Assembly (NCBI RefSeq): GCF_000007665.1
Contig: NC_006087.1
Location: forward strand, 620,001 to 684,000
Direction of reading: 5' to 3'
Source: Leifsonia xyli subsp. xyli str. CTCB07
GTDB lineage: Bacteria; Actinomycetota; Actinomycetes; Actinomycetales; Microbacteriaceae
DNA length: 64,000 nucleotides
Of the stretch, positions 20,170 through 29,195 are shown piece by piece. Positions within the stretch are counted from its first letter, which is position 1. Every line of letters starts with the position of its first letter. The notes beneath the pieces were generated by a model that was not told where the DNA came from, did not search any database, and saw only the letters and a list, made by a program, of their open reading frames with translations. Both the position numbers and the translations under genes were made by a program.

Positions 20170-20716
20170 GTCGTTCGCACCCGCAGCGTACCCACAGGTC
20201 CGCGCCCGGGCGATCCCCGGCGCTGAGACCGAACGCGCCCGGGGGTACGCGGCCGGCTACGCCGATGGCACCCGGAAAGCGCAGGAAGAGCACATCGCCG
20301 CGGAGGCCGTCAGGCAGCAGCGGATCGGCGACGCGATCGAGCGCCAGCAGCGGCAGGTCGACCAGGCTGTCGCCGCCATCCGCGCCGCGATCGGGCGTCT
20401 GAACGCCCGGCAGGCTCCCGTGATCCAGGACGCCGACGACGCCCTCGTGGAGGCCGGGCTCGAACTCGCCGAGGCGATCCTCGGTCGCGAAGTGGCGGAA
20501 GGCCACGTCACCGCAGCGGACACGCTTCGCCGCGCCCTGGCCGCCGTCGCCGACGAACAGGTCGTCGCCGTCCACATGAGCCCCGCCGACGTCAGCCTCC
20601 TTGCCGGCGCGAACACGGGCGACGCGCAGATCCGGATGACGGACGGGTTCATCGACGCTCGCATCTGCGCCGCCCTCGACCGCGCCCGCATCGTCCTCAC
20701 GGGAACGCACGCATGA
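20159..20716 (+). CDS. fliH: Flagellar export ATPase regulator FliH
   Basis: The 185-residue protein overlaps fliG and fliI. It has the FliH layout: a variable N-terminus with ARGYAAGYADGTRKAQEEH (G-rich helix), a coiled coil rich in Gln/Arg, and a C-terminal domain (GLELAEAILGREVAEGHVTA) that holds FliI. It regulates and docks the export ATPase. Intact. Confidence 0.87.
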   Translation: MSSRSFAPAAYPQVRARAIPGAETERARGYAAGYADGTRKAQEEHIAAEAVRQQRIGDAIERQQRQVDQAVAAIRAAIGRLNARQAPVIQDADDALVEAGLELAEAILGREVAEGHVTAADTLRRALAAVADEQVVAVHMSPADVSLLAGANTGDAQIRMTDGFIDARICAALDRARIVLTGTHA

Positions 20717-22038
20717 CGGGGTACCGGCCCGGCGCCGACCGTTACGCTGCGGCGCTCCGGGTCGCCGCACCCGAGCGCGTCGGCGCCGTCACCAGCGCAG
20801 TCGGGCTCTCGCTCACTGTCGCCGGGCTGCGTGGCGCTGTCGGCGACCTCGTCGAGATCGGTGAGCCCGGCAGCGTCACCCACGCTCAGATCGTCGCCGT
20901 CGGCCCCGAGATGACGTGCATGCCGATGACTCCCGCCGCTGGGCACTCCACCGGAGCCGGCGCCCGATTCGCGCTACGTCCGCCGACGGTCCCCACCGGC
21001 CGCGGACTCCTCGGCCGGGTCATCAACGGTCTCGGTCACCCGATCGATGGGAAAGGCCCCCTGGACGCGACCTCCTGTCTACCGCTGGACAACGCCGTCC
21101 CGAACCCGCTGGACCGCGCTCGCATCGACACCCCGTTGCCGCTCGGCGTCCGCGCGCTCGACACGCTCATCCCCGTCGGCCGTGGTCAAAGACTCGGCCT
21201 GTTCGCCGGTTCCGGCGTCGGCAAGTCCTCCCTGCTGTCGATGATCGCCCGCGGCACCGACGCCGACGTCTTCGTCCTCGCCCTCATCGGCGAGCGAGGC
21301 CGCGAGGTCCGCGAGTTCCTGGAAGACGACCTCGGCGCAGACGGTCTCGCCCGGTCTGTCGTCGTCGTCGCCACCAGCGACGAGCCAGCGCTCATGCGGA
21401 GGCGTGCTGCGTTCGCCGCCACGCGGATCGCCGAGTCCTTCCGCGACAACGGCGCTGACGCGATGCTGATGATGGACTCTCTCACCCGCGTCGCGATGGC
21501 GCAGCGGGAGATCGGCCTCTCCGCAGGGGAGCCCCCGGCGACCCGGGGGTATCCGTCGTCGACGTTCTCCACGCTGGCCTCTCTGCTCGAGCGGGCCGGC
21601 ACCGCCAAGACCGGCTCGATCACGGGCCTCTACACCGTCCTCGTCGACGGCGACGACCACAACGAGCCGATCGCCGACGCCGCTCGGTCCATCCTCGACG
21701 GCCACGTCCTCCTCGACCGGAAGCTCGCGATCAACGGCCACTTCCCGTCGATCGACGTGCTGGGCTCGATCTCCCGTCTCGCCGGGAAGATCTGCACGCC
21801 CGGCCAGCAGGCGGCGGCGACCGCCCTGCGGAAGGTGATGGCCGCCCGGCGCGCGGCACAGGATCTTCTCGACGTCGGCGCTTACAAGCCCGGTGCGAAC
21901 CCGCTGGTCGACGCCGGCGTCGAGCACGAGGACCGGATCGCCGCCTTCCTCCAGCAGGGGATGGGGGAGCAGACGACTGCCGAGGCCGCGTGGACCGACC
22001 TGGGCGAACTCGTCACCGGGTTCGGGGGTTTCCGATGA
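20713..22038 (+). CDS. fliI: Flagellum-specific export ATPase FliI
   Basis: The 441-residue ATPase energises flagellar protein export. A Walker A motif GSGVGKSS is at about residues 166-173; Walker B is in MLMMDSLTRVAMAQREIG near residue 252. GERGREVREF and PATRGYPSSTFSTLASLLER match the F1-beta-like family. Length is normal. ATG overlaps fliH and the stop overlaps fliJ. Intact. Confidence 0.96.
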   Translation: MTGYRPGADRYAAALRVAAPERVGAVTSAVGLSLTVAGLRGAVGDLVEIGEPGSVTHAQIVAVGPEMTCMPMTPAAGHSTGAGARFALRPPTVPTGRGLLGRVINGLGHPIDGKGPLDATSCLPLDNAVPNPLDRARIDTPLPLGVRALDTLIPVGRGQRLGLFAGSGVGKSSLLSMIARGTDADVFVLALIGERGREVREFLEDDLGADGLARSVVVVATSDEPALMRRRAAFAATRIAESFRDNGADAMLMMDSLTRVAMAQREIGLSAGEPPATRGYPSSTFSTLASLLERAGTAKTGSITGLYTVLVDGDDHNEPIADAARSILDGHVLLDRKLAINGHFPSIDVLGSISRLAGKICTPGQQAAATALRKVMAARRAAQDLLDVGAYKPGANPLVDAGVEHEDRIAAFLQQGMGEQTTAEAAWTDLGELVTGFGGFR

Positions 22039-22460
22039 GCGGGTTCCCGCTCTCCGGCCTGCTGCGGCTGCGGAACCTGCAGGAGCAGATCGCGGCCGCC
22101 GCGTTCGCCGACGTGAACCGGGCCCTCGACCGGGTCCACGATCAGCGGGCCCGCATCCGTTCGGAGATGGCCGGTGCGGAGCCGGGAACGGTGTCCGACC
22201 GGACTCTGCTGGCGCTCGCGATGTCCCGGGCGTCCTTCCAATCCATGCTCGCTGGGCTCGCCATCATGCACGAGACCGCCGCTGCGCGTACCGTCGCGAC
22301 GGCTCACCAGACGGCGAAAGGCCAGGCCCGCGGGATCGAGAAGCTGTACGAGCGCCACCAGACCACCGCCGCTGTGGAGGGCCTTCGCGCCGAGCAGGCC
22401 GCCCTCGACGAAGCCGCTGTCACGTCGTGGCGTCGCCAGGACGGAAGGACCACGCGATGA
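22035..22460 (+). CDS. fliJ: FliJ-like flagellar export chaperone
   Basis: The 141-residue protein is predicted to be almost wholly coiled coil, as FliJ is, with LLRLRNLQEQIAAAAFADVN near the start and IEKLYERHQTTAAVEGLRAE near the end. It overlaps fliI at one end and the hydrolase gene at the other. FliJ is the central stalk of the export ATPase. The call rests on position and helix content. Confidence 0.8.
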   Translation: MSGFPLSGLLRLRNLQEQIAAAAFADVNRALDRVHDQRARIRSEMAGAEPGTVSDRTLLALAMSRASFQSMLAGLAIMHETAAARTVATAHQTAKGQARGIEKLYERHQTTAAVEGLRAEQAALDEAAVTSWRRQDGRTTR

Positions 22461-23257
22461 TGTTCGTTGCCACGGTGAGCCGGATCGAGCAGATCCAGAC
22501 GCAGATGGACGCTTTCGGCGGGACGCTGGCCGCCCCGGGGGCCGGCTCGGCGGCGACGGCGGCGAACCCGGCGTCCGTGTCGGCCGACGGCTTCGCTCTG
22601 GCGCTCTCCGCGGCGAAGGGCGCGACCGCGACCGCCGGCGCTCTCGTCGACACCGGCGTCACGGGGCAGGATGTCGTCGCCCAGGCCCGGAGGTACATCG
22701 GCGTCCCCTATGTGCCCGGCGGCGCCACCTCCGCCGGACTGGACTGCTCCGGACTTGTCCAGCGCGTCTACGCCGACCTCGGCGTCAGCCTGCCTCGTCT
22801 GGTGTCCGGGCGGGGGAGCGTCGGGGTGGAGGTCCTGTTCTCCGGCCTTCAGCCCGGTGATCTCATCTCCACCAAGGGCAACGGGCACATCGTCATCTAC
22901 GCGGGCGAGGGGAAGGTCATCCACGCCCCAGACGCCGGCCGCACTGTCACCGAGACGGCCAATTGGCTCGACCCGTCCGGCATCCAGGACATCCGCCGGA
23001 TCGTCCCGGCCCCGTCGTCTCCGTGGCGTCTGTCTCAGGCCGCCTCCTCCGGGCTGTCCTCACGATCTCTCTCACCCCTGTTCGGCCCCTCGCCGGGCGG
23101 CAGCAGTCTCTCCGGGGTGTCCAGCGCGCAGGCGTCTCAGCTCGCCGCCCTGCTCCGTCTCGGCGCAGACCCGTCGCAGCTCGGGTCTCTGCCCGCCCCG
23201 TCCACCGCTTCCCAGCAGCGCTCCCTGGCCGCTCTCCTGGCAGGAGGAACCCGATGA
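22457..23257 (+). CDS. NlpC/P60 peptidoglycan hydrolase in the flagellar operon
   Basis: The 266-residue protein carries an NlpC/P60 cysteine peptidase domain from about residue 75: ARRYIGVPYVPGGATSAGLD, the catalytic Cys in LDCSGLVQRVYADLGVSLPR, and the His in GNGHIVIYAGEG. It cuts the stem peptide of cell-wall peptidoglycan. Placement between fliJ and fliK suggests a rod-clearing role similar to FlgJ in other bacteria. The C-terminal 90 residues are low complexity. Intact. Confidence 0.88.
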   Translation: MMFVATVSRIEQIQTQMDAFGGTLAAPGAGSAATAANPASVSADGFALALSAAKGATATAGALVDTGVTGQDVVAQARRYIGVPYVPGGATSAGLDCSGLVQRVYADLGVSLPRLVSGRGSVGVEVLFSGLQPGDLISTKGNGHIVIYAGEGKVIHAPDAGRTVTETANWLDPSGIQDIRRIVPAPSSPWRLSQAASSGLSSRSLSPLFGPSPGGSSLSGVSSAQASQLAALLRLGADPSQLGSLPAPSTASQQRSLAALLAGGTR

Positions 23258-24597
23258 TCACGACTATCGCGACCGCGTCGCCCGGCGCCCCGGCGCCCAC
23301 CAGCGGCGCCACGAGCAGTGCAGCCGGTGCCGCTGGCCTGTTCAGGCTTCTCCTGGGCCACGCCACCCAGCAGGCCAAAGCGGCGGCCCCGGACGGGACA
23401 GTCCAGGCCAAGCCGCCGGCAGCCGTGCCGGTCTCCCCGTCGAGCGCTGACCCGGAGATGGCCGCTCCCGTCACGGCCCCCGCGCTCTTCGCCGTCGCGC
23501 TTGCGGCTCCCACCCCGCTCGAACGGCGATCGACGCTGTCCGACGCGACCGCTCAGGACGCCCGCTGCGCAGACCACGACGACACGGACGAGAAACCGGA
23601 CCGCCCGGCGACGGACCCGCCCCCGGCGAGCACGTTCACAAGCGCGGCGGCCACCGCACCGCTCCTCCCGCAGCCAGACGCGACCGCTCCTGGGGCGTCG
23701 GCCCCACCGGCGGCTCCGGCTCCCTCCGCCCTCGCATCAGCCGCTCGACCGGCAGCCAGCAGCCCGGGCATGTCGGACGGCTTCTGCGCTCCCGCCCCGG
23801 CCGCTCGTGTGCCGCAGGTGTTTGTGTCACAGCCGCTGCCTCATCCGCTGGCCGCAGCGGCGGGGGAGGCGGCAGCGCTGCCCACGACCGCTGCAGGTCC
23901 CACGGCGGCGCTCCCGGCCCCGGATCGCCCGGCCACGCTCGGCCTGGTGCCGGATCGTTCGGTCGCGTTGGGTCCGGTGCTGGGTCCTTCGGCTGTGGAG
24001 CGCCCGGCGCTGGGCCGTCCGGTCGCCGCTCGCCCTCTGCCCTCCGACGCCTCGCCGGCGCTGCGCGCCGAGTGGGCGGCCGTTGCCTCCTCAGCCCCCG
24101 CCGCGCAGGTCCCGCAGTGGGTGAGCCCGCCTGCCGCGCCCCCGGCCGTGCCGCAGCTCATCGCTCCGAACCCGCAGCAGCCGCTGAGCCAGCAGCTCTT
24201 CCAGCCGATGCTGGCGCTGGCACAGGGGGGAGAACGGCGAGCAGAGCGTCATCGTCCGGGCGCTCCGGACGAGTTCGGCCCCGTCACTGTCCGCGCGCAC
24301 CTCACGGTTACGACGGTCCGTTTCGAGCTGTCCGCGCCGAGCGAGGCTGGCCGAGAGGCCCTCCGGCACATCCTCCCTGAGCTCCGCGCCGATCTGAACG
24401 CCGCGAACGCGAACGGATTCGTGAACGTCGCTGACCAAACCGGGCAGTCGGCCGATAGGGAAGATCACGCTCAGCACTCCTGGGCGCAGCCACAGGAAGG
24501 CAACCGTCGCGGTGAGATCGGCGGCGGAGGGCAGGACGCCCCGGACAACCGCACCATCGCCCGGCGGAGCGTTTACACCCTCGATGTCCTCGCCTGA
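23254..24597 (+). CDS. fliK: Flagellar hook-length control protein FliK (locally frame-scrambled)
   Basis: The 447-residue protein has a long Ala/Pro-rich N-terminal region and a FliK-type C-terminal domain: EFGPVTVRAHLTVTTVRFEL and AGREALRHILPELRADLNAA. FliK is secreted and switches export from hook to filament. In the stretch 24229-24275 the frame reads GERRAERHRPGAPDEF, while the neighbouring frame gives NGEQSVIVR, the expected family sequence. This implies two compensating indels that leave the ends in frame, so the protein may be full length but altered over some 14 residues. Confidence 0.8.
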   Translation: MITTIATASPGAPAPTSGATSSAAGAAGLFRLLLGHATQQAKAAAPDGTVQAKPPAAVPVSPSSADPEMAAPVTAPALFAVALAAPTPLERRSTLSDATAQDARCADHDDTDEKPDRPATDPPPASTFTSAAATAPLLPQPDATAPGASAPPAAPAPSALASAARPAASSPGMSDGFCAPAPAARVPQVFVSQPLPHPLAAAAGEAAALPTTAAGPTAALPAPDRPATLGLVPDRSVALGPVLGPSAVERPALGRPVAARPLPSDASPALRAEWAAVASSAPAAQVPQWVSPPAAPPAVPQLIAPNPQQPLSQQLFQPMLALAQGGERRAERHRPGAPDEFGPVTVRAHLTVTTVRFELSAPSEAGREALRHILPELRADLNAANANGFVNVADQTGQSADREDHAQHSWAQPQEGNRRGEIGGGGQDAPDNRTIARRSVYTLDVLA

Positions 24598-25041
24598 CCC
24601 CGGGAGCGTCTCGTTGACCGCTGTGAACTCCATCGCCTCGGCGAACTCCACCCCTTCCCTGTACGCCACGCAGCCGACCAGACAGCCGGTTCAGACGATG
24701 GGAGCTGAGCAGTTCATGCACCTGCTCGTCGTTCAGCTTCAGAACCAGGACCCGACCTCACCGATGGACACCGCGCAGATGGTCCAGCAGACGACGCAGC
24801 TGGCGATGATGCGATCCATGCAAGACATCATTCGGCCCTCACCAGCGACCTCGGCCTGCACCAGGCCAGCGTCGCCTCGTCGATGATCGGCAAGCGCCTG
24901 AGCTACCTCGCCCCGGACGGCAAGACCCAGACCGGCGTCGCCACCGGAGTGTCCCTGACCAGCTCGGGGCCGCTCATGAAGATCGGCGACACCACCGTCG
25001 CCTTCTCCCAGATCGTCGGCATCGACCAAACCGACGCCTGA
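24584..25041 (+). pseudogene. flgD: Hook cap scaffold FlgD, frameshifted
   Basis: ATG 24584 overlaps fliK. The first part, GAEQFMHLLVVQLQNQDPTS and PMDTAQMVQQTTQLAMMRSM, is a clear FlgD N-terminus. Near 24830-24840 the frame shifts, and the rest (DLGLHQASVASSMIGKRLSY to SQIVGIDQTDA) continues to the TGA at 25041 in another frame. FlgD caps the growing hook. One indel is the visible lesion. Confidence 0.9.
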
Positions 25042-25063
25042 CCCCTCCCACGAAAGGCTCACC

Positions 25064-26236
25064 ATGCTTCGTTCTCTCGACTCCGGTGTCTTCGGCCTCC
25101 AGGCCCAGCAGACGATGCTCGACGTCACGGCCAACAACATCGCCAATGTGAACACCGCCGGGTTCAAGGCGTCCTCTGTCCAGTTCGAGGACGCGCTCTC
25201 CCAGGTGACCCGCACCGCGTCCGCGCCCACCGATGTCATCGGCGGCACCACCCCGGCCGCAGTCGGCCTCGGCGTCCGCGCCGCCGGCATCGACACCGAC
25301 TGGACTCAGGGTGCCACCCAGACCACCGGCAAGGCCACCAACCTCACGCTCAATGGCGACGGGTTCTTCGTCATCCGCTCAGCCGGCCAGACTCAGTACA
25401 CCCGCGCCGGTAACTTCACCACCGACGACAGCGGCACCCTGGTCACCCCCGATGGGGCCCGCGTCCAGGGGTGGGGAGCGGCCGGCGGCGTGGTCAACAG
25501 CGGCGTCGCACCCAGCACCATCACCATCCCGCTGAACGTGCAGTCCCCGGCCGTGGCGACCACGAGCGCCACAGCCACCGGCAACCTCCCCTCGGACGCC
25601 GCGGCCGGCGCCGTCGTCTCCTCGAGCGTGCGGGTACACGACGCCGCCGGCGGCGAACGCACGTTGACGCTCACCTTCACCAGCTCCGGCGGCGGCAGCT
25701 GGAGCGTCAACGCCGCCGATGCGAACGGGGCCACCGCCTCCGGCCCCCTCGCCTTCACCGCAGGGGCGCGCAGCACGGGTGGCACACTCGCCGTCGGCGG
25801 CATCAGCGTGGACATGACCCAGATGACGGTCTACGCCGGAGCCACCTCCGCTGGCATCACCAAGCAGAATGGCTCCGCCGCGGGCGCCCTCCAGTCCTTC
25901 ACCTTCGACCAGGACGGCACCATCGAGGGGTCGTTCTCCAACGGCGCCCGCCTGGCGATCGGCCGGGTCGCCGTGGCGACTTTCTCCAACCCGAGCGGCT
26001 TCCAGAAAGCGGGGAGCTCCGCGTTCACCGCCACGGCCGACTCCGGTATCCCGCAGGTCGCCGCCGACTCCGGAACCGGCACCATCACCGTCGGCGCGTA
26101 CGAAGGCTCCAACGTCGACCTCGGCAGGGAGTTCACCAACCTGATCGTCTCCCAGCGTGCGTTCCAGGCCAGTGCCCGTGTCATCACCACCAGCGACGAA
26201 ATCCTGCAGGAGCTGACCCAGCTCAAGAGCCGCTGA
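25064..26236 (+). CDS. flgE: Flagellar hook protein FlgE
   Basis: The 390-residue hook subunit has the conserved N-terminus MLRSLDSGVFGLQAQQTMLD, NNIANVNTAGFKASSVQFED and the C-terminal NLIVSQRAFQASARVITTSD. Length is in the family range. Start ATG follows CGAAAGG. No lesion is seen. Confidence 0.94.
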   Translation: MLRSLDSGVFGLQAQQTMLDVTANNIANVNTAGFKASSVQFEDALSQVTRTASAPTDVIGGTTPAAVGLGVRAAGIDTDWTQGATQTTGKATNLTLNGDGFFVIRSAGQTQYTRAGNFTTDDSGTLVTPDGARVQGWGAAGGVVNSGVAPSTITIPLNVQSPAVATTSATATGNLPSDAAAGAVVSSSVRVHDAAGGERTLTLTFTSSGGGSWSVNAADANGATASGPLAFTAGARSTGGTLAVGGISVDMTQMTVYAGATSAGITKQNGSAAGALQSFTFDQDGTIEGSFSNGARLAIGRVAVATFSNPSGFQKAGSSAFTATADSGIPQVAADSGTGTITVGAYEGSNVDLGREFTNLIVSQRAFQASARVITTSDEILQELTQLKSR

Positions 26237-26318
26237 TCCGCCCGCCGCCCAGAGGCGCTCTGCCGTCCTTCGCCAGCGGAGAGGGGAGATTCCCTCGCCC
26301 ACGTTTCCGGAGAGCCGA

Positions 26319-26549
26319 ATGATCAAAGTGACCAAGTTGAACGGGGCGCAATTCGCGGTCAACCCCGACCTGATCGAACGCATCACCTCCGACCCCGACT
26401 CGGCCGTCACGATGGTCGACGGTGTTCGCTATGTGGTTCTGGAAGACGTCGACACGATCATCGACCTCATCGCCGCCTATCGAGCCAAGGTCCTCGCCGT
26501 CGCGTACGAACACGGCGTCGGCCCCCTCGGCGGGGGAGGTTCCCGCTGA
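26319..26549 (+). CDS. flbD: Flagellar FlbD-like protein
   Basis: The 76-residue protein matches the small FlbD family found between flgE and motA in Gram-positive flagellar operons (IKVTKLNGAQFAVNPDLIER; YVVLEDVDTIIDLIAAYRAK). Its role is uncertain. The stop overlaps the ATG of motA. Intact. Confidence 0.87.
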   Translation: MIKVTKLNGAQFAVNPDLIERITSDPDSAVTMVDGVRYVVLEDVDTIIDLIAAYRAKVLAVAYEHGVGPLGGGGSR

Positions 26550-27489
26550 TGGACCTCGGAATGATCGTCGGTGTCCTCGGAGCGTTCGGCGCCGTTCTCT
26601 CATGGTGTTCATCGAGCAAACCCCGGTCGTCTCTCTGCTGCTTCCCGGCCCCATGATCCTCGTGTTCGGCGCGACGATCGCGATCGGGTTCGCCGGATCG
26701 ACCATCACCGACGGCGTTCGCGGGTTCGCGGCGATCCCGAAGGCGCTCAAAGGCAAGAAGCCGAACTTCCCGGCGACGATCGACAGCATCGTCGAGCTGG
26801 CCGACAAGGCCCGCTGCAATGGCCTGCTCGCCCTCGACGGCGAAGGGGACCGGATCGGCGACCCGTTCTTCAAGACTGCGTTGCAGGGTCTCACGGACGG
26901 CAAAGACTCCGAGGATCTCCCGGACCTGCTCGAAGAAGAGATCCAGACCCGCACTCATGCGGAGAAGAACGCGTCGAAGTACTTCACGACGATGGGCGGT
27001 TACGCCCCGACTGTCGGCATCATCGGCCCGGTCGTCTCGCTCGCTCATGTGCTCGAGAACCTGTCCAGCCCGGACAAACTCGGACCGATGATCGCCAGTG
27101 CGTTCATCGCCACTCTGTGGGGTCTCGTGTCGGCCAACTTCATCTGGCTGCCGCTGGGCACCCGCCTGTACCGGCTCGCGGAGTTGGAGTCCGAGCGGAT
27201 GCACCTGATCGTCGAGGCGGGGAAGTCCGCCCCCCGCGTCGTCGCTAAGGGAGCCGACTTCGTCGCGACCCGCATCCGGGAAGAGGCACGGTCCGCCGGC
27301 GTCCCGATGGTGCAGGACCTCCCGCTGGCCCGCGCGCTCCACAGGGATGTCCCGCTCGGTCAGCCGATCCCGAACGAGCACTTCGGGCAGGTCGCACACG
27401 TCCTCGCGTTCGTCATGATGCTCCGCAAGCGCGGCGCCTCCCTCGACAGCGTCCTGCACCTGCCGCCCCCGCGGACCCCCAGCTCCTGA
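26549..27489 (+). pseudogene. motA'-'flhB deletion fusion (also frameshifted near its start)
   Basis: The gene begins as motA (MDLGMIVGVLGAFGAVLS), loses frame near 26598-26606, then continues as MotA: PVVSLLLPGPMILVFGATIA, GGYAPTVGIIGPVVSLAHVL and RLYRLAELESERMHLIVEAG. At about 27218-27235 it passes in frame into the C-terminal part of FlhB: SAPRVVAKGADFVATRIREE, GVPMVQDLPLARALHRDVPL and QVAHVLAFVMMLRKRGA. The join sits at a short AG-PRVV similarity shared by both families. In actinobacteria motB, fliL, fliM, fliN, fliO-R and flhB normally lie between motA and flhA, so a deletion has removed them. Confidence 0.85.
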
Positions 27490-27514
27490 CCGGCTCCGCT
27501 GCATAGCTGTAGCC

Positions 27515-28295
27515 GTGAGGAAGAACCTGCCGGTGATCGCCGTGCCCCTCGGGGTCGTCGGCGTCATCCTCCTGCTCATCGTTCCGGTGCCCTCCTGGGC
27601 GCTCGACGTGTTGATCACCGTGAACATCGTCTTCGGTGTCGTCGTCCTGCTGACGACCATGTTCGTCAAGAAGCCCCTCGACTTCTCTGTCTTCCCGTCG
27701 CTGCTCCTGGTCGCGACCCTGCTGCGGCTCGGGCTGAACGTCGCCTCCACCCGCCTCGTGCTCGGAAACGGGTTCGCCGGCCAGGTCATCCAGACCTTCG
27801 GCCACGTCGCCGTCGGCGGAAACATCATCGGCGGCGTCGTCTTCCTCATCCTGGTCGTCATCCAGTTCGTCGTCGTCACCAAAGGAGCCGAACGCGTGGC
27901 CGAGGTCGGCGCGCTTCACCCTGGACGCCATGCCCGGCAAGCAGATGGCGATCGAAGCCGATCTCAACGCCGGGCTCATCACCGACAGCCAGGCGCGCGA
28001 GCGCCGGGCGGAGGTCGCTGCGGAGGACGACTTCTATGGCGCGATGGACGGCGCCAGCAAATTCGTCAAGGGCGACGCGATCGCCGGAATCCTGATCATC
28101 GTCATCAACATCGTCGGCGGCATCGCGATCGGCACCCTCCAGGACGGCCTGGCGATCCAGGAGGCGATCGCCGATGCCGGCACCGGCATCGACGCGATCG
28201 CGGCGCTCGGCGTCGCCGACACGACCACCCCCGACTCGACCGTGCTCCTCGGCGTGCCGGTCGGCTGGTCTGACAACAGCGGCGCGCTCGGCTGA
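27515..28295 (+). pseudogene. flhA: Flagellar export gate FlhA, frameshifted and truncated
   Basis: GTG 27515 starts a typical FlhA N-terminus: [40 protein letters not shown] and [18 protein letters not shown]. At about 27911-27916 the frame shifts; [20 protein letters not shown] and [20 protein letters not shown] follow in another frame. After about 215 residues the FlhA match ends and some 40 residues without recognisable FlhA sequence lead to a stop at 28295. The last two-thirds of a normal FlhA, near 680 residues, are missing. FlhA is the main export-gate membrane protein. Confidence 0.87.
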
Positions 28296-28331
28296 CCCCT
28301 CAGCGCCGACCACCTCAACGAACGGACCAGC

Positions 28332-28589
28332 ATGCTTGTCCTCACCCGGAAACAGGGCGAGAAGATTCTCATCGGCGACGATATCGAGATCACCGTCCTC
28401 GACACCCGCGGCGACGGTATCCGCATCGGCATCAGCGCACCCCGGGGCATCCGCATCCAGCGCGACGAAGTGCGCAAGGCGATCGAAGCGGAGAACCGCA
28501 GCGCCGCCATGCGGAACCCGGCCGCCGAGTTCGAGCTGATCGCCTCCCTCACCGCTCTCCAGAACGCCGAGGACCCGCCACCGCGCTGA
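28332..28589 (+). CDS. csrA: Carbon storage/translational regulator CsrA
   Basis: The 85-residue protein has the complete CsrA fold: MLVLTRKQGEKILIGDDIEI, VLDTRGDGIRIGISAPRGI and the RNA-binding RDEVRKAIEAEN. CsrA binds GGA sites in mRNA leaders, including flagellin, and is titrated by FliW. It is somewhat longer than usual at the C-terminus. It ends the flagellar gene series and is intact, as is fliW. Confidence 0.95.
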   Translation: MLVLTRKQGEKILIGDDIEITVLDTRGDGIRIGISAPRGIRIQRDEVRKAIEAENRSAAMRNPAAEFELIASLTALQNAEDPPPR

Positions 28590-28800
28590 GCTGCGAGCCG
28601 GTCCAGCCCGCACTCAGCGCGCCGGTGACACGCCCGGCCAGGAGAACTCACACCGTCTGGCCCGCCCCGTCGCATAGCCGGGGCATGAGTGCAGAGATGG
28701 GCACGCGGAGAGACCACTCCGGTGAGACCCCTTCCCCCTGTACGAGGCACATCGCCATGATGTCTCTGGAAAAACGCCCCTTCCCACGCACAGGCCCATC

Positions 28801-29195
28801 ATGGCGAACAACGCAAGTGCCAAGCGTGCCATCATCGACGCCCGGATCAGCGCCATCGCCGCCCAGGCCGTGACCGCGGAGATCGAGGAGACCACCGCCC
28901 GGTGGATGATCATCGAACTGCTGGGAAACGCCGACTACGACAAGATGATCGCCCACCGCGCCTCCGCCCAGTACGCCCTCGAGCCGCAGGAGATCGACGA
29001 TCTCATCCTCCGCCTCCGCGCCCTGATCGAGCGCAATGCCCTCCAAACCGGCTTCCTCGACCTCAACCGGTTCGTCACCAGCAGCGCCTGCGGCTGGGCG
29101 TACAACCTCTCCTCGGCGGCGGCTGCCTCCGAGATCCGCAACATGCGCTGGCACACCACCCGCGTGCTCAGCGTCGACCCCATCCGTGTCTCCAG
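28801..29195 (+). pseudogene. Unrecognised helical protein, 3' end lost at a deletion junction
   Basis: ATG 28801 opens a mostly helical product (ISAIAAQAVTAEIEETTARW; LEPQEIDDLILRLRALIERN; LQTGFLDLNRFVTSSACGWA). No family is recognised with confidence; the RFVTSSACGWA...SEIRNMRW part is loosely like a sigma-factor helix. Past about 29195 this strand is only the antisense of the facing oxidoreductase, so the frame continuing to 29385 is not native. The gene was probably cut by the deletion that also removed the end of its convergent neighbour. Confidence 0.5.
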
